From Druceiella hillmani (taxonomy: Eukaryota; Arthropoda; Insecta; Lepidoptera; Hepialidae): a stretch of 64,000 nucleotides of DNA. Location of the stretch: the NCBI GenBank assembly GCA_039881145.1, contig JAYKKI010000060.1, forward strand, positions 5,456,501 through 5,520,500, written 5' to 3'. The position numbers and the translations under genes are program-made. The stretch's first letter is position 1. Every line of letters starts with the position of its first letter. The notes under the pieces were generated by a model. The model searched no databases. It had not been told where the DNA came from and saw only the letters and a list, made by a program, of their open reading frames with translations. Below, piece after piece: positions 35,074 to 48,091 of this stretch.

Positions 35074-36175
35074 TTCTTATTGTTTTATCGAAACAAAAAA
35101 ATCACACGACATTTTCATGTTTTTTTTATTAAAAGTGTAATAAAATACCAAAGATAACGTAACTGCGTCGATTTTCGTTGATTTGTTTCGCAAAAAGCTA
35201 GCGTCTAAAATTTTGTCACAACTTCAAATATTCTGACAAATTTTTACTGAGTTGAAAAACTAAAGGGTTGGAGGATATTTATGAAAACATTTTCATGTTT
35301 TTTTTATTAAAAGTGTAAAAAATACAAAAGATAACATAACTGCGCCGATTTTCGTTGATTTGTTTCGCAAGAAGCTAGCGTCTCAAATTTTGCCACAACT
35401 TCAAATATTCTGACAAATTTTTACTGAGTTGAAAAACTAAACGGTTGGAGGATATTTATCAAAACATTTTCATGTTTTTTTATTAAAAGTGTAAAAAATA
35501 CCAAAGATAACGTAACTGCGCCGATTTTCGTTAAATAGTTTCGAGAGAAGCTAGCGACTCAAATTTTGTCACAACTTCAAATGTTCTGACAAATTTTTAC
35601 TGAGTTGAAAAACTAAAGGGTTGAACGATATTTATCAAAACATTTTCATGTTTTTTTTATTAAAAGTGTAAAAAATACAAAAGATAACATAACTGCGCCG
35701 ATTTTCGTTGATTTGTTTCGCAAGAAGCTAGCGTCTAAAATTTTGTCACAACTTCAAATATTCTGACAAATTTTTACTGAGTTGAAAAACTAAAGGGTTA
35801 GAGGATATTTATCAAAACATTTTCATTTTTTTTTATTAAAAGTGTAAAAAATACCAAAGATAACGTAACTGCGCCGATTTTCGTTGATTTGTTTCGCAAG
35901 AAGCTAACGTCTAAAATTTTGTCACAACTTGAAATATTCTGACAAATTTTTACTGGGTGGAAAAACTAAAGGGTTGGAGGATATTTATCAAAACATTTTA
36001 ATATTTTTTATTAAAAGCGTAAAAAATACCAAAGATAACGTAACTACGCCGATTTTCGTTAATTTGTTTCGCGAGAAGTTAGCGTCTCAAATTTTGTCAC
36101 AACTTCAAATATTCTGACAAATTTTTAGTGAGTTAAAAAACTAAAAAGTTGGGGAATATTTATCAAACAATTTTA
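35074..36175. repeat. ~177-bp tandem array, 6 copies
   Basis: CATTTTCATGTTTTTT (or a variant) recurs at 35110, 35289, 35465, 35641, 35818 and 35994. Each unit contains CGATTTTCGTT and CAAATTTTTACTGAGTTGAAA. Units differ mainly by single-base indels in T runs. Confidence 0.95.
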
Positions 36176-37130
36176 GCAATTTGAATGTGATAAATTTATT
36201 TTACTAAATAAAAAACGTTTCATGTCTTAATATTTATAGATATATCCTGTTTTGTAGATATATCCAACGACATCGGTTCGAATGGTGCACGAAAAAATAT
36301 TCGTCCCTATTCTTAAACACATGAAAAGGTACTTTCAGAATTACTTTTCTGCAAAACTCAAATGTAAAACATTGAGACATGAACAAGTTATTACCCAGAT
36401 AAACGAACAGACGACTATTAAGAACGGATAGAAACTCTACTCGGTGTCAATTTTCATTAGTTTACTCGTAGATATCTACAAAATTAACGAGAACTGAGAC
36501 AACATTTTCTTAACATATTTCAAACTTTCTGATTACGCTAATTTCTATTAACTCTAAAAATAATTTATTTAGAACAGCTTCCGATAATAGTATTTTGTTT
36601 AAAGATACCAAACCAAAAGGCTTGATAATAAAGTTTCGCACATTCCTTTAACACAAAAATAACTTTGCTACTTTAAAATTGACTTTTCATATATCGACGA
36701 AAGAAAAGCTGACGTAATTAAAATCGAGCTACGAGGCTACGACGCTACGAGGGTCCTTTTCCTGCATTATTTACATTTTTAATATAAAGAGTATTATGTG
36801 TGTTATCTTTACATTCGTCTCTCATGAAAACAAACTAATTTTTATATTATTTATGCTCTATAAACTATTGAAATTGAAAATAATTTTAATATTTATTGTT
36901 TAAATATGGAACATTTTCAACATAGACTATACATTTCTATATATCCTAATTACCAACATAGACCTGGTAAAAAAAGAATTTGATTGCGGCACCTTTTTGG
37001 GCCGGTTGCTTCTTTGATATCGAAATTAAAAAGAAAAACATTAACTCTCTACTCAAAAATTTCTTGTCGATGATATCCCACTATTCTAATTTAAAGAGAA
37101 GAAAAATGCTTTCAACTCTCAAATAAATAC
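36176..37130. other. AT-rich unique sequence, no gene recognised
   Basis: A small imperfect repeat (GCTACGAGGCTACGACGCTA) lies near 36728. Nothing else is seen. Confidence 0.45.
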
Positions 37131-37580
37131 AATAAGAACTCTCTTAGAATGAAATTATGCTTCATTTTAGAAATAATTTTATCCTTAAATCAAATCAATA
37201 CAAGACATATGTATATTTAAAGTACGCAGCTTTTCCGTTTAATTATGACGTAATGTTAATAAAGGGACCTCATATAAATACTATAGAAACTCGCTTAGAA
37301 TGAAATTATGCTTCAATTTAGAAATGATTTTATCCTTAAATCAAATCAATACAAGACATATGTATATTTAAAGTACGCAGCTTTTCCGTTTAATTATGGC
37401 GTAATGTTAATAAAGGGGCATCATATAAATACTATAGAAGCTCGCTTAGAATGAAATTATGCTTCAATTTAGAAATAATTTTATCCTTAAATGAAATCAA
37501 TACAAGACATAATATACATGTTTAAAGTACAGAGCTTTACCGTTTAATTACAGCGTAATGTTAATAAAAGGACCCTTAAG
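37131..37580. repeat. 151-bp tandem array, 3 copies
   Basis: CTTAGAATGAAATTATGCTT recurs at 37143, 37294 and 37445. The units are nearly identical. Confidence 0.93.
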
Positions 37581-38511
37581 ATACGTAATTGTCCAAAAAT
37601 TAGCCATAACTACATCCTCTTTCATTGTCAATACCTGGGGTCTCGCGGATTTGTGAAAGGTTTCTATGTTAAGTCGTAATCTTAAGGTCACTTGTACAGT
37701 AGTGACTTTGTTTAAACTTCTTTTCATTGTAGTTATCAATATCTCCTTTCATACTACCTTAGGTCTTTTACTCACCGCCCTTCTTAAAAAAATTTAATTC
37801 CCTCTATTCATCTCTTTCTGATCAACGAAGCAAACATTGGTTTATCTTTCTCTTATATTTCTGTAATATTTGGCAATGCAAAGCTGTTACTTCTGTTACG
37901 TATTAATTTACTTCTTCCCCAAGTAAACATTGAATAACATCTACCTACATATTTCGTCTATCCTCAAAGTACTTCTCTTTGTGTATTATGCGACAAAACG
38001 AAAATTGTTTTCAAACTCACTGTCTGCTGTGTGATTCAATGGCGCCTTTATTTGCACTTCGCAGTCTTCTCTACCTACACATACGTATGCTAAAATTAGG
38101 GTGAATGTTTGAATTGAATCGTAAAACTGGATTGTGGTATGCCGTTTTTAACTATTTTGAAAATAAAGGTTCTAAATTAGTCGATATGTATAATTTCTAA
38201 CTTCGTTTTTCTAAGCATTGTAAATGAACTTTTTTGAGCTTAAGTCTTCAAGACACTTAATTAACAATCTAGATGAAAGTCATAAGAAATATCCGATTTA
38301 AATATACTTTCTAACACGAAATTCGTATGTTTACCTTTTCATATTTGACAGAAAGGTCTTAAATTTTGTAATTTATCTTAAAACGTTTCCTTTATTTAAC
38401 AGACTCGACTTTTTTATTTCTTTCTACCGACCTTATTGGTCCTCTATATATACTTTAAAAGCTTTCCTTGTTCACGTTGTACTTTCTCAACTTTACATTT
38501 AACCTAAACCT
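37581..38511. other. Unique sequence, no gene recognised
   Basis: Slightly less AT-rich at 37580-37740 and 37990-38090, but no frame with recognisable content. Confidence 0.4.
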
Positions 38512-38905
38512 ATTAAATGCGTGTTTGGAAAGTGAAGCCATTCAAATTCTTGTATTTAATTTTATTCGTGTGTATAATCTTTAATGTTATCGGAATAAAA
38601 ATAATTATTAAATGCGGATTTGAAAACTGAATCCATTCAAATTCTTATATTTAATTTTATTCTTGTATATAATCTTCAATGTTATCGGAATAAAAATAAT
38701 TATTAAATGCGGGTTTGAAAACTGAATCCATTCAAATTCTTATATTTAATTTTATTCTTGGATATAATCTTCAATGTTATCGGAATAAAAATAACTATTA
38801 AATACGGGTTTGAAAACTGAAACCATTCAAATGCTATGTATAAATAATGCTACTTAATTTTATTCTTGTTCACAATCTTTAATATTATTGGAATAAAAAT
38901 AATGG
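38512..38905. repeat. 95-bp tandem array, 4 copies
   Basis: ATTAAATGCG or ATTAAATACG recurs at 38512, 38607, 38702 and 38797. The fourth unit carries a ~19-bp insertion (TATGTATAAATAATGCTAC). Confidence 0.92.
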
Positions 38906-39558
38906 AGGAATAATAAATTACCTAAGCTTAACTGCTTCCTTTTAAATTATTAAATATATGTTCTCACATAAACGTTAATATTTTTTTATAATGTTGTGGT
39001 TTACTCGCACTTTCTTTGTTCTTACGTGCCTGTTTTTTTGTTAATTTTATATGAATAAAAATATTATTAATAAATCAAGCATTACAATGTTTTTTTGCGA
39101 TTTTATTTTATTTCCGATTATCATCATCCATAATAATAATAGAAAAAAATGCGTTACGTACCTTCCATTATTTGAAATTAACTTTTATGCTTTCTGCTTT
39201 TAGTACAATCTTTCAAAAATTTCTTCTCTACAATTTCTTTGGCCTAAACTACAGCTCAAGTAACATACAGTACTCAATTAATGTATACTCAATTAATGTA
39301 TACTCAAGTAACATATATACAAGACTCAATTAATTTATTATCATTTAAACTCATGTTATTATTACATTTAACGTCATAAATTGATTAAAACCAATCTTTA
39401 CTCGCCAAATGAATACTGCATAAAAAGTTAAAGCAGAGAATAAATGAGAGGAAAGGGTTTTTAATTTATTCAAATTTAATTTCTACCGCCATATTTATAT
39501 ATTTCATAGGTTTAAAATATATATAACCAAAATAAAACGTAAATATATACATACACAC

Positions 39559-39563
<5 letters not shown>
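38906..39563. other. AT-rich sequence with a small TACTCAATTAATGTA repeat
   Basis: Two to three imperfect ~15-bp repeats occur at 39272-39340. Nothing else is recognisable. Confidence 0.45.
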
Positions 39564-39601
<38 letters not shown>

Positions 39602-39615
39602 ATATATATATATAT
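39564..39615. repeat. (TA)n microsatellite
   Basis: TA dinucleotides with one ACC interruption near 39600. Confidence 0.95.
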
Positions 39616-40929
39616 CGCTGTCTCTGTTACTTGCAAATTAATGTATTTTCCTTGTAGCCACTAATTTTTTCCTTGTCCTTCTATAACTGAGGTACAATTA
39701 CATAATTCCTAATAATTTAACCTTAAACAAGAGGTGTAAATGAATTCAGTATTGTGATTTTCCAATCCTGCTTCGAATATTACCAAATTTTAAATTTTTG
39801 TTCATGATTTCTATGGCTATATGCTTGTTTAGTATTAGTTATATAACAATTGATCATAGGCAGTGTCAGAATAATTTGTAAATGATATATTAATAGGTAG
39901 GTAACCTAATAAAAATATATAACAAATATATCTAAGAAATAAACAGGTATATTAATCAAATATACGATTTTAATTTTTAACTTGAAAAATAACTGTGGGC
40001 ATTTTACTTACATCCAATTTAATAATTAAAATCATTGAAAGTTACATTTCAATTATACTTTTTTTTCATTTATAAGATTTATGCATTAAAAAAACCTACT
40101 AACACAAAAGTAAATAAGATTACTTATTTCTTGTTATCAATATTGCTCAAGTTATCTCTTGGTCTATAGATAACGATACACAAACGTACGATAAAAATTT
40201 AATCACAAACATTTATTGATACGATTACATTTAATACAGACATATTTAACTTAACTCATCACTGCTCGCAAAAAAAATTGCATTTTTTATTCTTTATTTT
40301 GCAGATTATATTATATTATTATGACAAATACTCTATTTAAAAAAGCGACTTTTTTAAAATTGAGCAAAAAAACGGTTTAAAGAAAAACAAATTGTTGGTC
40401 TATCTGTCAAAATAATAAAAAGCGTAAATTGTATATTTAAACGGAAAAAAGCTTAAAAAAATCGAAGCAAAAATTACAAAAACAACTTACCTTCGTTGTT
40501 CTACCACCGAAATATATTATTGCTTCAACTCCGTTAAATATTTGTGTTTAAACAATTTAATTACATACATAAATTATTACGCTATTTATTCTTAACCCTG
40601 ATTAAAATTACGCGCTCAAAATATATGATTAATACGGCTAGCTGATTAATTAATTAAAAATAAACCAACAATTATTAATATTAACTATATTACCGCTTTT
40701 ACAAAAAACATTAACAAGTATTAATATCTCACAATCGCTCCTACTACAGAGTTTTCGCACAAAAATTACAAATGTCTTCTTCGGATAGAGTCAAGTCAGA
40801 TTAACGAAAAACAAAATTAAACGAGACGATTCGACACAGAACTAAAAGATAATATTTGTATTTAAATGTATGAAACAATAGTTACTGTAATGATTAAATG
40901 ACAGATTGTTTTGATTAAAAAATAAAATG
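39616..40929. other. AT-rich unique sequence, no gene recognised
   Basis: Nothing recognisable on either strand. Confidence 0.5.
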
Positions 40930-41150
40930 ATAATATTGTTTAGAAAAGAAGGCTGACTGACAGCTATGAGGTCGCTCCGTACTGTGGTTAGTATGAGCGC
41001 CGTGCCCGTATCGTACGATGCTACCAACTGAGCGCAGCTAATGTGCCTAGTACTAATATGGCTGCCGCTCGCTGTAGGCAGTGTTGCCAATTATTATTTC
41101 TGGCTGTATTCCGTATCGGCGCATGGCGGGAGTGTTCGATGTCTTTTATA
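40930..41150. promoter_or_regulatory. GC/CpG-rich island, candidate promoter or first exon
   Basis: About 220 bp of CpG-containing DNA within very AT-rich flanks. It has AATATGGCTGCCGC (41055-41068) and GCATGGCGGG (41121-41130), resembling YY1/Pho core sites, and GGCAGTGTTGCCA (41077-41089), which is an imperfect palindrome. A minus-strand frame enters it (40842-41090) but becomes low complexity outside the island and is unlikely to be coding. The direction of any transcript cannot be set. A mobile-element 5' region is the alternative. Confidence 0.35.
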
Positions 41151-41512
41151 TGTTTCATTATAAACGTATTTGTTAAATTTGTTTCTCTTATATCATTAAA
41201 ATAACTGTATATTTTTATTCAAATAACTGTACATTTTTATTTATAATGTTAAATAACATGTTTAGTGTATCTCTGTATAGCGTTTTCGTTTATGTCATAT
41301 TTGATTCTAAGCTTTTGGTACAGAAACAAATAAAATATGTTGCGTGCATATTTTTTCAATTTAACTCAAAGTAATAATTTAGATAAAGCAAAAAAAATTA
41401 TGATATTTCAACTAAATCACATTTGTCTCAGAGTTGATTTAAAAAAAAATAATAACACGAAACATAACAAGAGTTTCTTAATTGTTCGGTATCTCAAACA
41501 TATATATAAATT
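41151..41512. other. AT-rich unique sequence
   Basis: Nothing recognisable on either strand. Confidence 0.4.
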
Positions 41513-41516
41513 TATA

Positions 41517-41582
<66 letters not shown>
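41513..41582. repeat. (TA)n microsatellite
   Basis: Long TA run with a few G interruptions. Confidence 0.95.
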
Positions 41583-41941
41583 AGAGGGAGATACATCTTT
41601 ATTAAGCCTAATGCTTTATATGTTTTATTTATGCTGTACCACTTAAAAACTACTGAATATATTTATTTTTAGTTGTCGTAACTTTAGTAGAGTCAGATAA
41701 AATTTTCATAGTTTTTATTGTTATGAATTTTGTATTACTTATGGTCTCTTTCATTTTGAAATATGCCAAAAATACATTAAAAAAAACAATTGTTTCCCTC
41801 GATTTAATTAACTTATTTTAACGGAGATCTAACCATTGATATTATATATTAGACACGTCCTCTGAAATTAAGTAGACATCAGTTATAAGCAGAATCTATT
41901 TATCCCAGCTGTATTAATACGATTCCAATACAAGATTGGAC

Positions 41942-42027
41942 TTTGCACCAGGATATGGTACTTTATCGTTGTCTGGGTATATAATTTGCACCAGGATATG
42001 GTACTTTATCGTTGTCTGGGTATAGAA
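41942..42027. repeat. 43-bp tandem duplication
   Basis: TTTGCACCAGGATATGGTAC recurs at 41942 and 41985. The two units differ at one base near the end. Confidence 0.92.
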
Positions 42028-42085
42028 TCCTCCTTTATTTCTCACATCCAACATTTGTATATTAATATTTTTCATTGTTTGCTGT

Positions 42086-42088
<3 letters not shown>

Positions 42089-42143
<55 letters not shown>
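42089..42143. repeat. (TA)n microsatellite
   Basis: TA run with one TTT interruption. Confidence 0.95.
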
Positions 42144-43215
42144 GCACGGCAGATTTATCACAATGCCATATTCTAAGTTGCGACGTAAAATTAATTCTAA
42201 AGCAATGGTTATGAAAGCCGAATAAATAAACAATATGTCAAATAAAGTAGCAGTTGGAAATGTAAAACAAACAAAAAAATATTACAAAAGTTTTAAATAT
42301 TTAAGGGTACACTTTATGTTAACTAAACTATTAAGGATAACATAAATATGGCTTAGTACATTTTTTGCAGGTTTACGACAATAACTCTGTTGCCTACCCT
42401 TAATTTATTTTATATACCCTTCCGGTACATCTTTAAATTATTGTATGTATCCTTATGTGTATATCCTTGTCGTATAACCTCAATTTATGAATGGAAAGTA
42501 AATGAAATAACTTTGTGTTTTTAACTTACGGTTACATAAACTTAGAGGATGATAGACAAACTAGACAGGGATTTTATGACTCATAAACAACAAACTATTC
42601 GTACAAACCGTATAAAAAAGATAACTGATATTAAAAAATGCGATCGTTCAGATCGCATTAAAAAATTATCCTAATCAGCAATCCACTTGATAAGCACGGT
42701 AAGAAAAAGATAATGTCAATCGTTTAGTATAATCATCATTGTTCCGTACATCAGTACAGTCCAGTTAAATTTGCAGTTCAGTTCTAGTTTAAACTATAGT
42801 CAATTTTATATGCATTATTTTAGTTAATAAAGAAATTGTCTCACTCTGACAAGGAATATTCATTGGAAATCGATCCAGCTAGCTCTCTCATGACTTCATA
42901 GTTAACAACGAAACATCGAATCCTCTAATCCAGCGATAGTCAAGTGCGGGGCTCATACCTCTTCTGTCTGTCATCCTACAAACCATCTATAAACCAATAC
43001 GAATAGCTTGCAATTTTTCCGGTTCTTATCCAATTAGTTTTTATAGGACAGAGGTTTAAACTTTTCGGTGAACTTTTTTTAGCTATCAGGGACGAAATGA
43101 ACATCCAAGCTCTGTTCCTTATCGGTTTATTTGTTCAGCTGAGTATTACCAAATAAAAAATTGCGTACTAAATCATATACTCTTTACGAAACTTTTTGTA
43201 AACCTTTGAAAGAGC

Positions 43216-43216
<1 letters not shown>
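42144..43216. other. Unique sequence with a small hairpin at 42637-42659
   Basis: AATGCGATC pairs with GATCGCATT across GTTCA at 42637-42659. The stretch 42840-43010 is less AT-rich but has no recognisable frame. Confidence 0.45.
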
Positions 43217-43268
<52 letters not shown>

Positions 43269-43326
43269 GGTGTGTGTGTGTATATATATATATATATATC
43301 TATATATATATATATATATATATATA
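43217..43326. repeat. Compound (TA)n-(TG)n-(TA)n microsatellite
   Basis: TA run, then a TG run with one GGG interruption, then TA again. Confidence 0.97.
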
Positions 43327-43504
43327 CAATTAGTATATAATAGAGCGGTATTAGTGTAATATGATAACAGTTTTTTCACTTTATTTTTAATTTCATTTAT
43401 TTTTCTTCTGACAATCTCGCTGTGTCGTATCGCTGTCCTGGTTTCTAGCTTTAACTTTAATAAATATTTTGCTAGCTTTTTCTTAAAAACGCATACACAT
43501 GTAT

Positions 43505-44215
43505 TAATTATAATGCTACTTTCACTAGCTCCATGAATAAGTTATAAATTTTTAATTTTCCTGTATGCCACATTTCTTCTTTAGACTCTACATTTATTTG
43601 TCATAAAAAATACTGTCGTGATACCGTTGCAATACCACACATACTGTAATCACATCACTGTGGGATTAAACATATATTTCATAGAATTGCACTTTTACTA
43701 GCTCTACAAACAAGTTATATTTTTTTTATTTTACTGTGTGCTACATTTCTTTCTTAAACTCAATATTTGTCTGCATACCGCTGCAGTATTATTTGGTATA
43801 ATATTTTAATATCACATCACTGTGGGATTAAACACATATTTATTACAATTGCACTTTCACTAGCTCTACGAACAAGTTATATTTTTTTTAAATTTTACTG
43901 TATGCCACATTTCTTAGTTAAACTCTACATTTATTTTTCATACAAAATACTGTTGTGATACTGCTGGAGTATTATTCGGCATAATATTTTAATATCACAT
44001 CGGATTAAATATATATTTATTACAATTACACTTTCACTAGCTCTACGAACAAGTTATAAATTTTTAATTTAACTGTGTGCTACATTTCTTCGTAAGACTC
44101 TACATTTATTAGTCATAAAAATACTGTCGTGACATCACTGGAGTATTATTCGGTATAATAGTTTTATGTCACACCACTGCAGTTATTCAGTACGATATTT
44201 CAATATACACACAAA
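43505..44215. repeat. Diverged tandem array, ~162-177-bp units, ~4 copies
   Basis: ACTTTCACTAGCTC or a variant recurs at 43518, 43691, 43853 and 44030, and CATCACTGTGGGATTAAAC recurs between. Units carry indels and about 15-20% differences, so this array is older than most others here. Confidence 0.9.
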
Positions 44216-44283
44216 ACTTTAAAAACGGTTTCTGCCAATTTGTCAGCCAAATAAAAACTTCAGTATGGTTCAAAGCGAATAAA

Positions 44284-44670
44284 CGTAAATGGCCCTAAAA
44301 ATAGAAATTGTAATATTTCTATAATACATATATTGCGCTATTATGTTCTATATCTGATAAATTTAATTAAAGATTAAAATTCTGATAAATTTAATTAAAG
44401 ATAAATTCTGATAAATTTAATTAAAGATTAAGAATTAAAAAATTAGATAAATTCTGATAAATTAGATAAATTCTGATAATTCTGAAAAATTAGATAAATT
44501 CTGATAATTCTGATGAATTAGATAAATTCTGATAAATTTAATAAATGTAAATGACCCATAAAATAGAAATTGTAATATTTCTATAATACGTGTATTGCGC
44601 TATTATGTTCTATATCTGATAAATTTAATTAAAGATTAAAATTCTGATAAATTTAATTAAAGATACTGGT
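44284..44670. repeat. ~264-bp spaced duplication around short TTCTGATAAATT repeats
   Basis: The block with AGAAATTGTAATATTTCTATA, TATTGCGCTATTATG and CTGATAAATTTAATTAAAG occurs at 44284-44400 and again at 44548-44665. Between them are many 12-33-bp imperfect repeats of AATTCTGATAAATTAGATAA. Confidence 0.88.
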
Positions 44671-45849
44671 ATTACATGATGACATCCGTTTAATATTTGT
44701 TTATTCACTTTATCAAAAGTGAATTTTTCACTTTTTTTGTTTAAATTAATGTATATACAGAAAAAAACAGCACATTTAACAGTAATAAAGGCCACTCACA
44801 GCTCTTAAAAATTTTAATAGTGATTTTGGCTACTTAAAGCCTATTATTAAATGTTTAAAAGTATTTTTGTTTTTTGATTATTGAACTTTTTCTGGTTTGA
44901 TATTTTTTTATATTTAACATTTTAAAATTTGTATATATTTATAAATATGGTTACGAAAATACGAATTAAATGGAAAGAAATTAAACAAATTGATCGTTAC
45001 AATAAAAGTATTTCGGTGACAATAATTTTGTTACACCGAATTTCTTACGAAGTATATTGTGAGCTATTTCTGTAACTATTAAAAAAATTAAAATAAGCTT
45101 TGTTTCAATTAAATAAAGAAAAACACTGAAAAATCCACTTTTGTTTAAATGCACTTTTACCTTTCACTGTTTAATTGCAACATTGAAAGTATTGAAGACA
45201 ACAAGCTATAAAGAAAATATAACGAATTTTCGAAAATTATTTGGAAATAAAATTCATAAGAGACCACTATTAGTAAAATAATTAATTAAGAAAAAAAAAT
45301 AATTTAAGAAACAAAAAAAATAATAATTGGCCAACTACTAGGTGAACTTCACATTGCCAAAATTTTGCATCACTCAATTTTCCCACGTAAACTTGTATGC
45401 TCACGTAAAATACGTACTAATCGCATAAAAAGCGTATGCGAATTTCAGGTCTTAAATTTATCCATTTTGTCATATCTATCCAATTACAACCCAGTTAAAA
45501 AAAGTCATTACATATCAGTTCAATCATATAATTGTATTAGTGTGTTACTTTCCCATTTTACAAGTACAATGCATTTATCTCCTTGTACCCAGTGGTTAAC
45601 TTTAAAAAAGCCATAATGGCGTTGAAATAAAAATATGCTTCTTTCTTGAACTGTTTTAAAGAAAGTATTCCTAACATCAGAGTTTACATGAAAATTTTTT
45701 CTTATTTTATCTTAAAAAAATTCCAAGGTTTCGATTCCCGAGTTTACTGCTGCGACAATTACTTGAAAGAGGGATGGAATAAACCTAATCTTACTATTTA
45801 CTTTTTCACCTTTTTAGTTAGTTACAATTTAATGTTAATTAGGTAAAAA
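44671..45849. other. AT-rich unique sequence, no gene recognised
   Basis: Two open plus-strand frames (45365-45616 and 45646-45846) have no recognisable domain and no better codon bias than the surroundings. Confidence 0.45.
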
Positions 45850-46160
45850 ACTAGAAATATCTGTAAAATTAGCAAGAATCTAAGACTCACGTGCTATCTA
45901 AATGCCAAGTTTCATATTCTTAGCTCAATTAAAAGTGCCCATATAACTCGATCATTAACCTAATCAAATTTACCCCTGCTTCACATAAATGGCCTTAAAT
46001 TGTTTCTTAATATTTTCCTTAATTCTAATTAAGATCCGCGTCGTAAGCATTGATATACAAAATTTCAAGTAAATGATATAAAATCAGCAGAAATTTTAAG
46101 TTTGTGACCGACGGACTAGCGGACGGAAACGACAAAGTTATATGTAAAGGTTTCTTGTTC
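45850..46160 (+). mobile_element. Degraded dispersed element, copy 2
   Basis: Contains CCAAGTTTCATATTCTTAGC and later GACCGACGGACTAGCGGACG followed by ACAAAGTTATATGTAAAGGTTTC. This order (an AAGTTTCAT block, a GACNGACGGAC run, then an ATAAGGGTTTC-like start) resembles a repeat family seen widely in insects and shared in part with 3690-3830 and 62215-62285. Boundaries are approximate. Confidence 0.4.
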
Positions 46161-46324
46161 GACTAATGAACCCTCCTGACGGATGTACGTGGGAAGACTG
46201 AAGTTTAAAGAAGTATTCAGGATTGAAGAGTATATGATTACATCATTAAAAACTTTTCCTACCTGCCAGTACAGAGGAGGACGTTGTATATGATATTGCT
46301 CAAAATTAATCCCACAAAACAATT

Positions 46325-46353
46325 AGAAACCCGTGCGTTGCCCACGCATGGGT
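46325..46353. repeat. Hairpin AAACCCGTGCG / CGCATGGGTTT
   Basis: Eleven-base arms with one G-T mismatch around TTGCCCA. CCCGTGCG also occurs at the Helitron-like ends at 15850 and 17070, but the rest of this site differs. Confidence 0.75.
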
Positions 46354-46535
46354 TTTACCACGTTTAATTAACAATTTGAAACGATACCAAGTTTGCTTAA
46401 TCTCTTAAATTAATTAAATAAACTTCAATGTGGTTTCGGCGTAGAACTATCCTTTAAACGGACCGGCATCAGATGTGGTTGGTTTCAGGGTAGATGCAAC
46501 GAAAATATATTCCATTTAGAAGAACATATTTCTTT

Positions 46536-46576
46536 TTGCTCTACGATTATTTACTTAAGAAATAATCGTAGAGCAA
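46536..46576. repeat. Perfect hairpin, 17-bp arms
   Basis: TTGCTCTACGATTATTT pairs exactly with AAATAATCGTAGAGCAA across ACTTAAG. Confidence 0.9.
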
Positions 46577-48050
46577 TAACAATAACTGTTAGATAGAATG
46601 TATGTAATTTATAATAAAGTCTTAATTCTCTTGTGCTCACCATGCGGGTATGCCCTTTATTATCTACTAGCATATCAGCCTCGAGTTTTGATTACAGAAG
46701 TGTTTATAGCTCGGGTAATTTAAATAATAAATTTTCAATATATTTATTTTCAAACAGGAAATTTTACTCAAAGAAGTATATTATTTTTAATTTTATTAAT
46801 TTATATTGCTTAAGATCGAAATTTGACTTTGGAAAATAACATGTACTCCGTTTATTGGTTTGTACTTATATACATATGAGGACACTTAACAGAACGTATT
46901 CTTGACCAATTTTGGTAATTTTTTGTCGACTGTTTAAATACCATAGTAGAATAATATTGGTTAACTATTAGAAGCCTTAAAATAGACTTCTATTTTCAGT
47001 ATTCTAAGAGTAAAGCAATGATTTGTTAAATAGTTTAATTTTTATAAACAATTTTCCACTAAAACATCCTTCTTGACTTTAATTTCTCCTCTCTTCGGTT
47101 TTTGAAATGGGAAACTTTTTCAACTTAATATTAAATTTTCTTTCATTCGATATATAACCATACGCGTTGCTTTTTTTACCTGTCTATTAGTCGTAATTAA
47201 CTAGTATAAAATTTGTACGGATTACATTTGCAAAGGAACAAAACAAGAGTTTCACCAACGACCTTTTTAACTCTTCAGTACAGTAGCATTACAAAGTTTA
47301 ATTGAGTTTCAAATGACTTTGTATGCTATTTTCTCTCACGGATGGAACAAATTGGATCCTAACGAATTAAGCTCATTTATTATATTTTAGTTGCACTGTT
47401 TTCTTTGACAAAAAAGAAAAGTTTAGTTGCAAAATCAATGCCATATTTTCCTAATTTAATAACATTTATATTTACAATTATTATGATTTCCGTTTAAAAG
47501 ACTAATATTATTGGAAGAAAAAAAGGAAAAATTGGAAGGGCAGTTTTACATACAAAGTTACAGTATAATTGTAACAATTTTTTTTTTAACTTTCATTATT
47601 TCATATCAAAATTGGAAAAAAGAAGCTATGAAAAGAAAATTTTGGTATCTTTTCTAACATTTCTCTATCCATCTATCAAAATTTATTTTCTTATAGAAAT
47701 AGTTGGCATAGTAACACTTGGTAATAACCAAGATTCTAGTTACAAATATATCAACTTGAATACTTAAAATATCTAAATTTTTAGGAGGTAGTTTTTGCTA
47801 TTAAATGTGCCGTCAATTTATAATTTGAATTCCATCATGTAGGGTTTTATCTCTTGAACCAATAACAGTAAAATCTGAAAAAAAGATCGGAGAGACATGT
47901 GATATAACCTACTTTAAGAAAAATTAAATAAAACAAGACCAGAGTCAATGCATCTACTTTCACCAGATTCTGCGACTACCTTTCGGTTCTATGATCACGT
48001 TAGCTTCTTAACACCACATTATTGTCATGTTATGGTTGCCATAGATCCAA

Positions 48051-48051
<1 letters not shown>
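46577..48051. other. AT-rich unique sequence, no gene recognised
   Basis: Nothing recognisable on either strand. Confidence 0.5.

Positions 48052-48089
<38 letters not shown>
48052..48089. repeat. (TA)n microsatellite
   Basis: About 18 TA dinucleotides. Confidence 0.95.

Positions 48090-48091
<2 letters not shown>

Noticed and set aside
41021..41033. tRNA-like A box (GCTCAGTTGGTAG on the minus strand)
   Set aside because: Bases before it do not fit the full A-box consensus, no GGTTCGA-type B box follows at the right distance, and no cloverleaf could be drawn.
41337..42225. Open frames with long Tyr-Ile runs (also at 3579-3779, 43173-43379, 47948-48154 and 49343-49651)
   Set aside because: They are translations of (TA)n microsatellites and not real genes.
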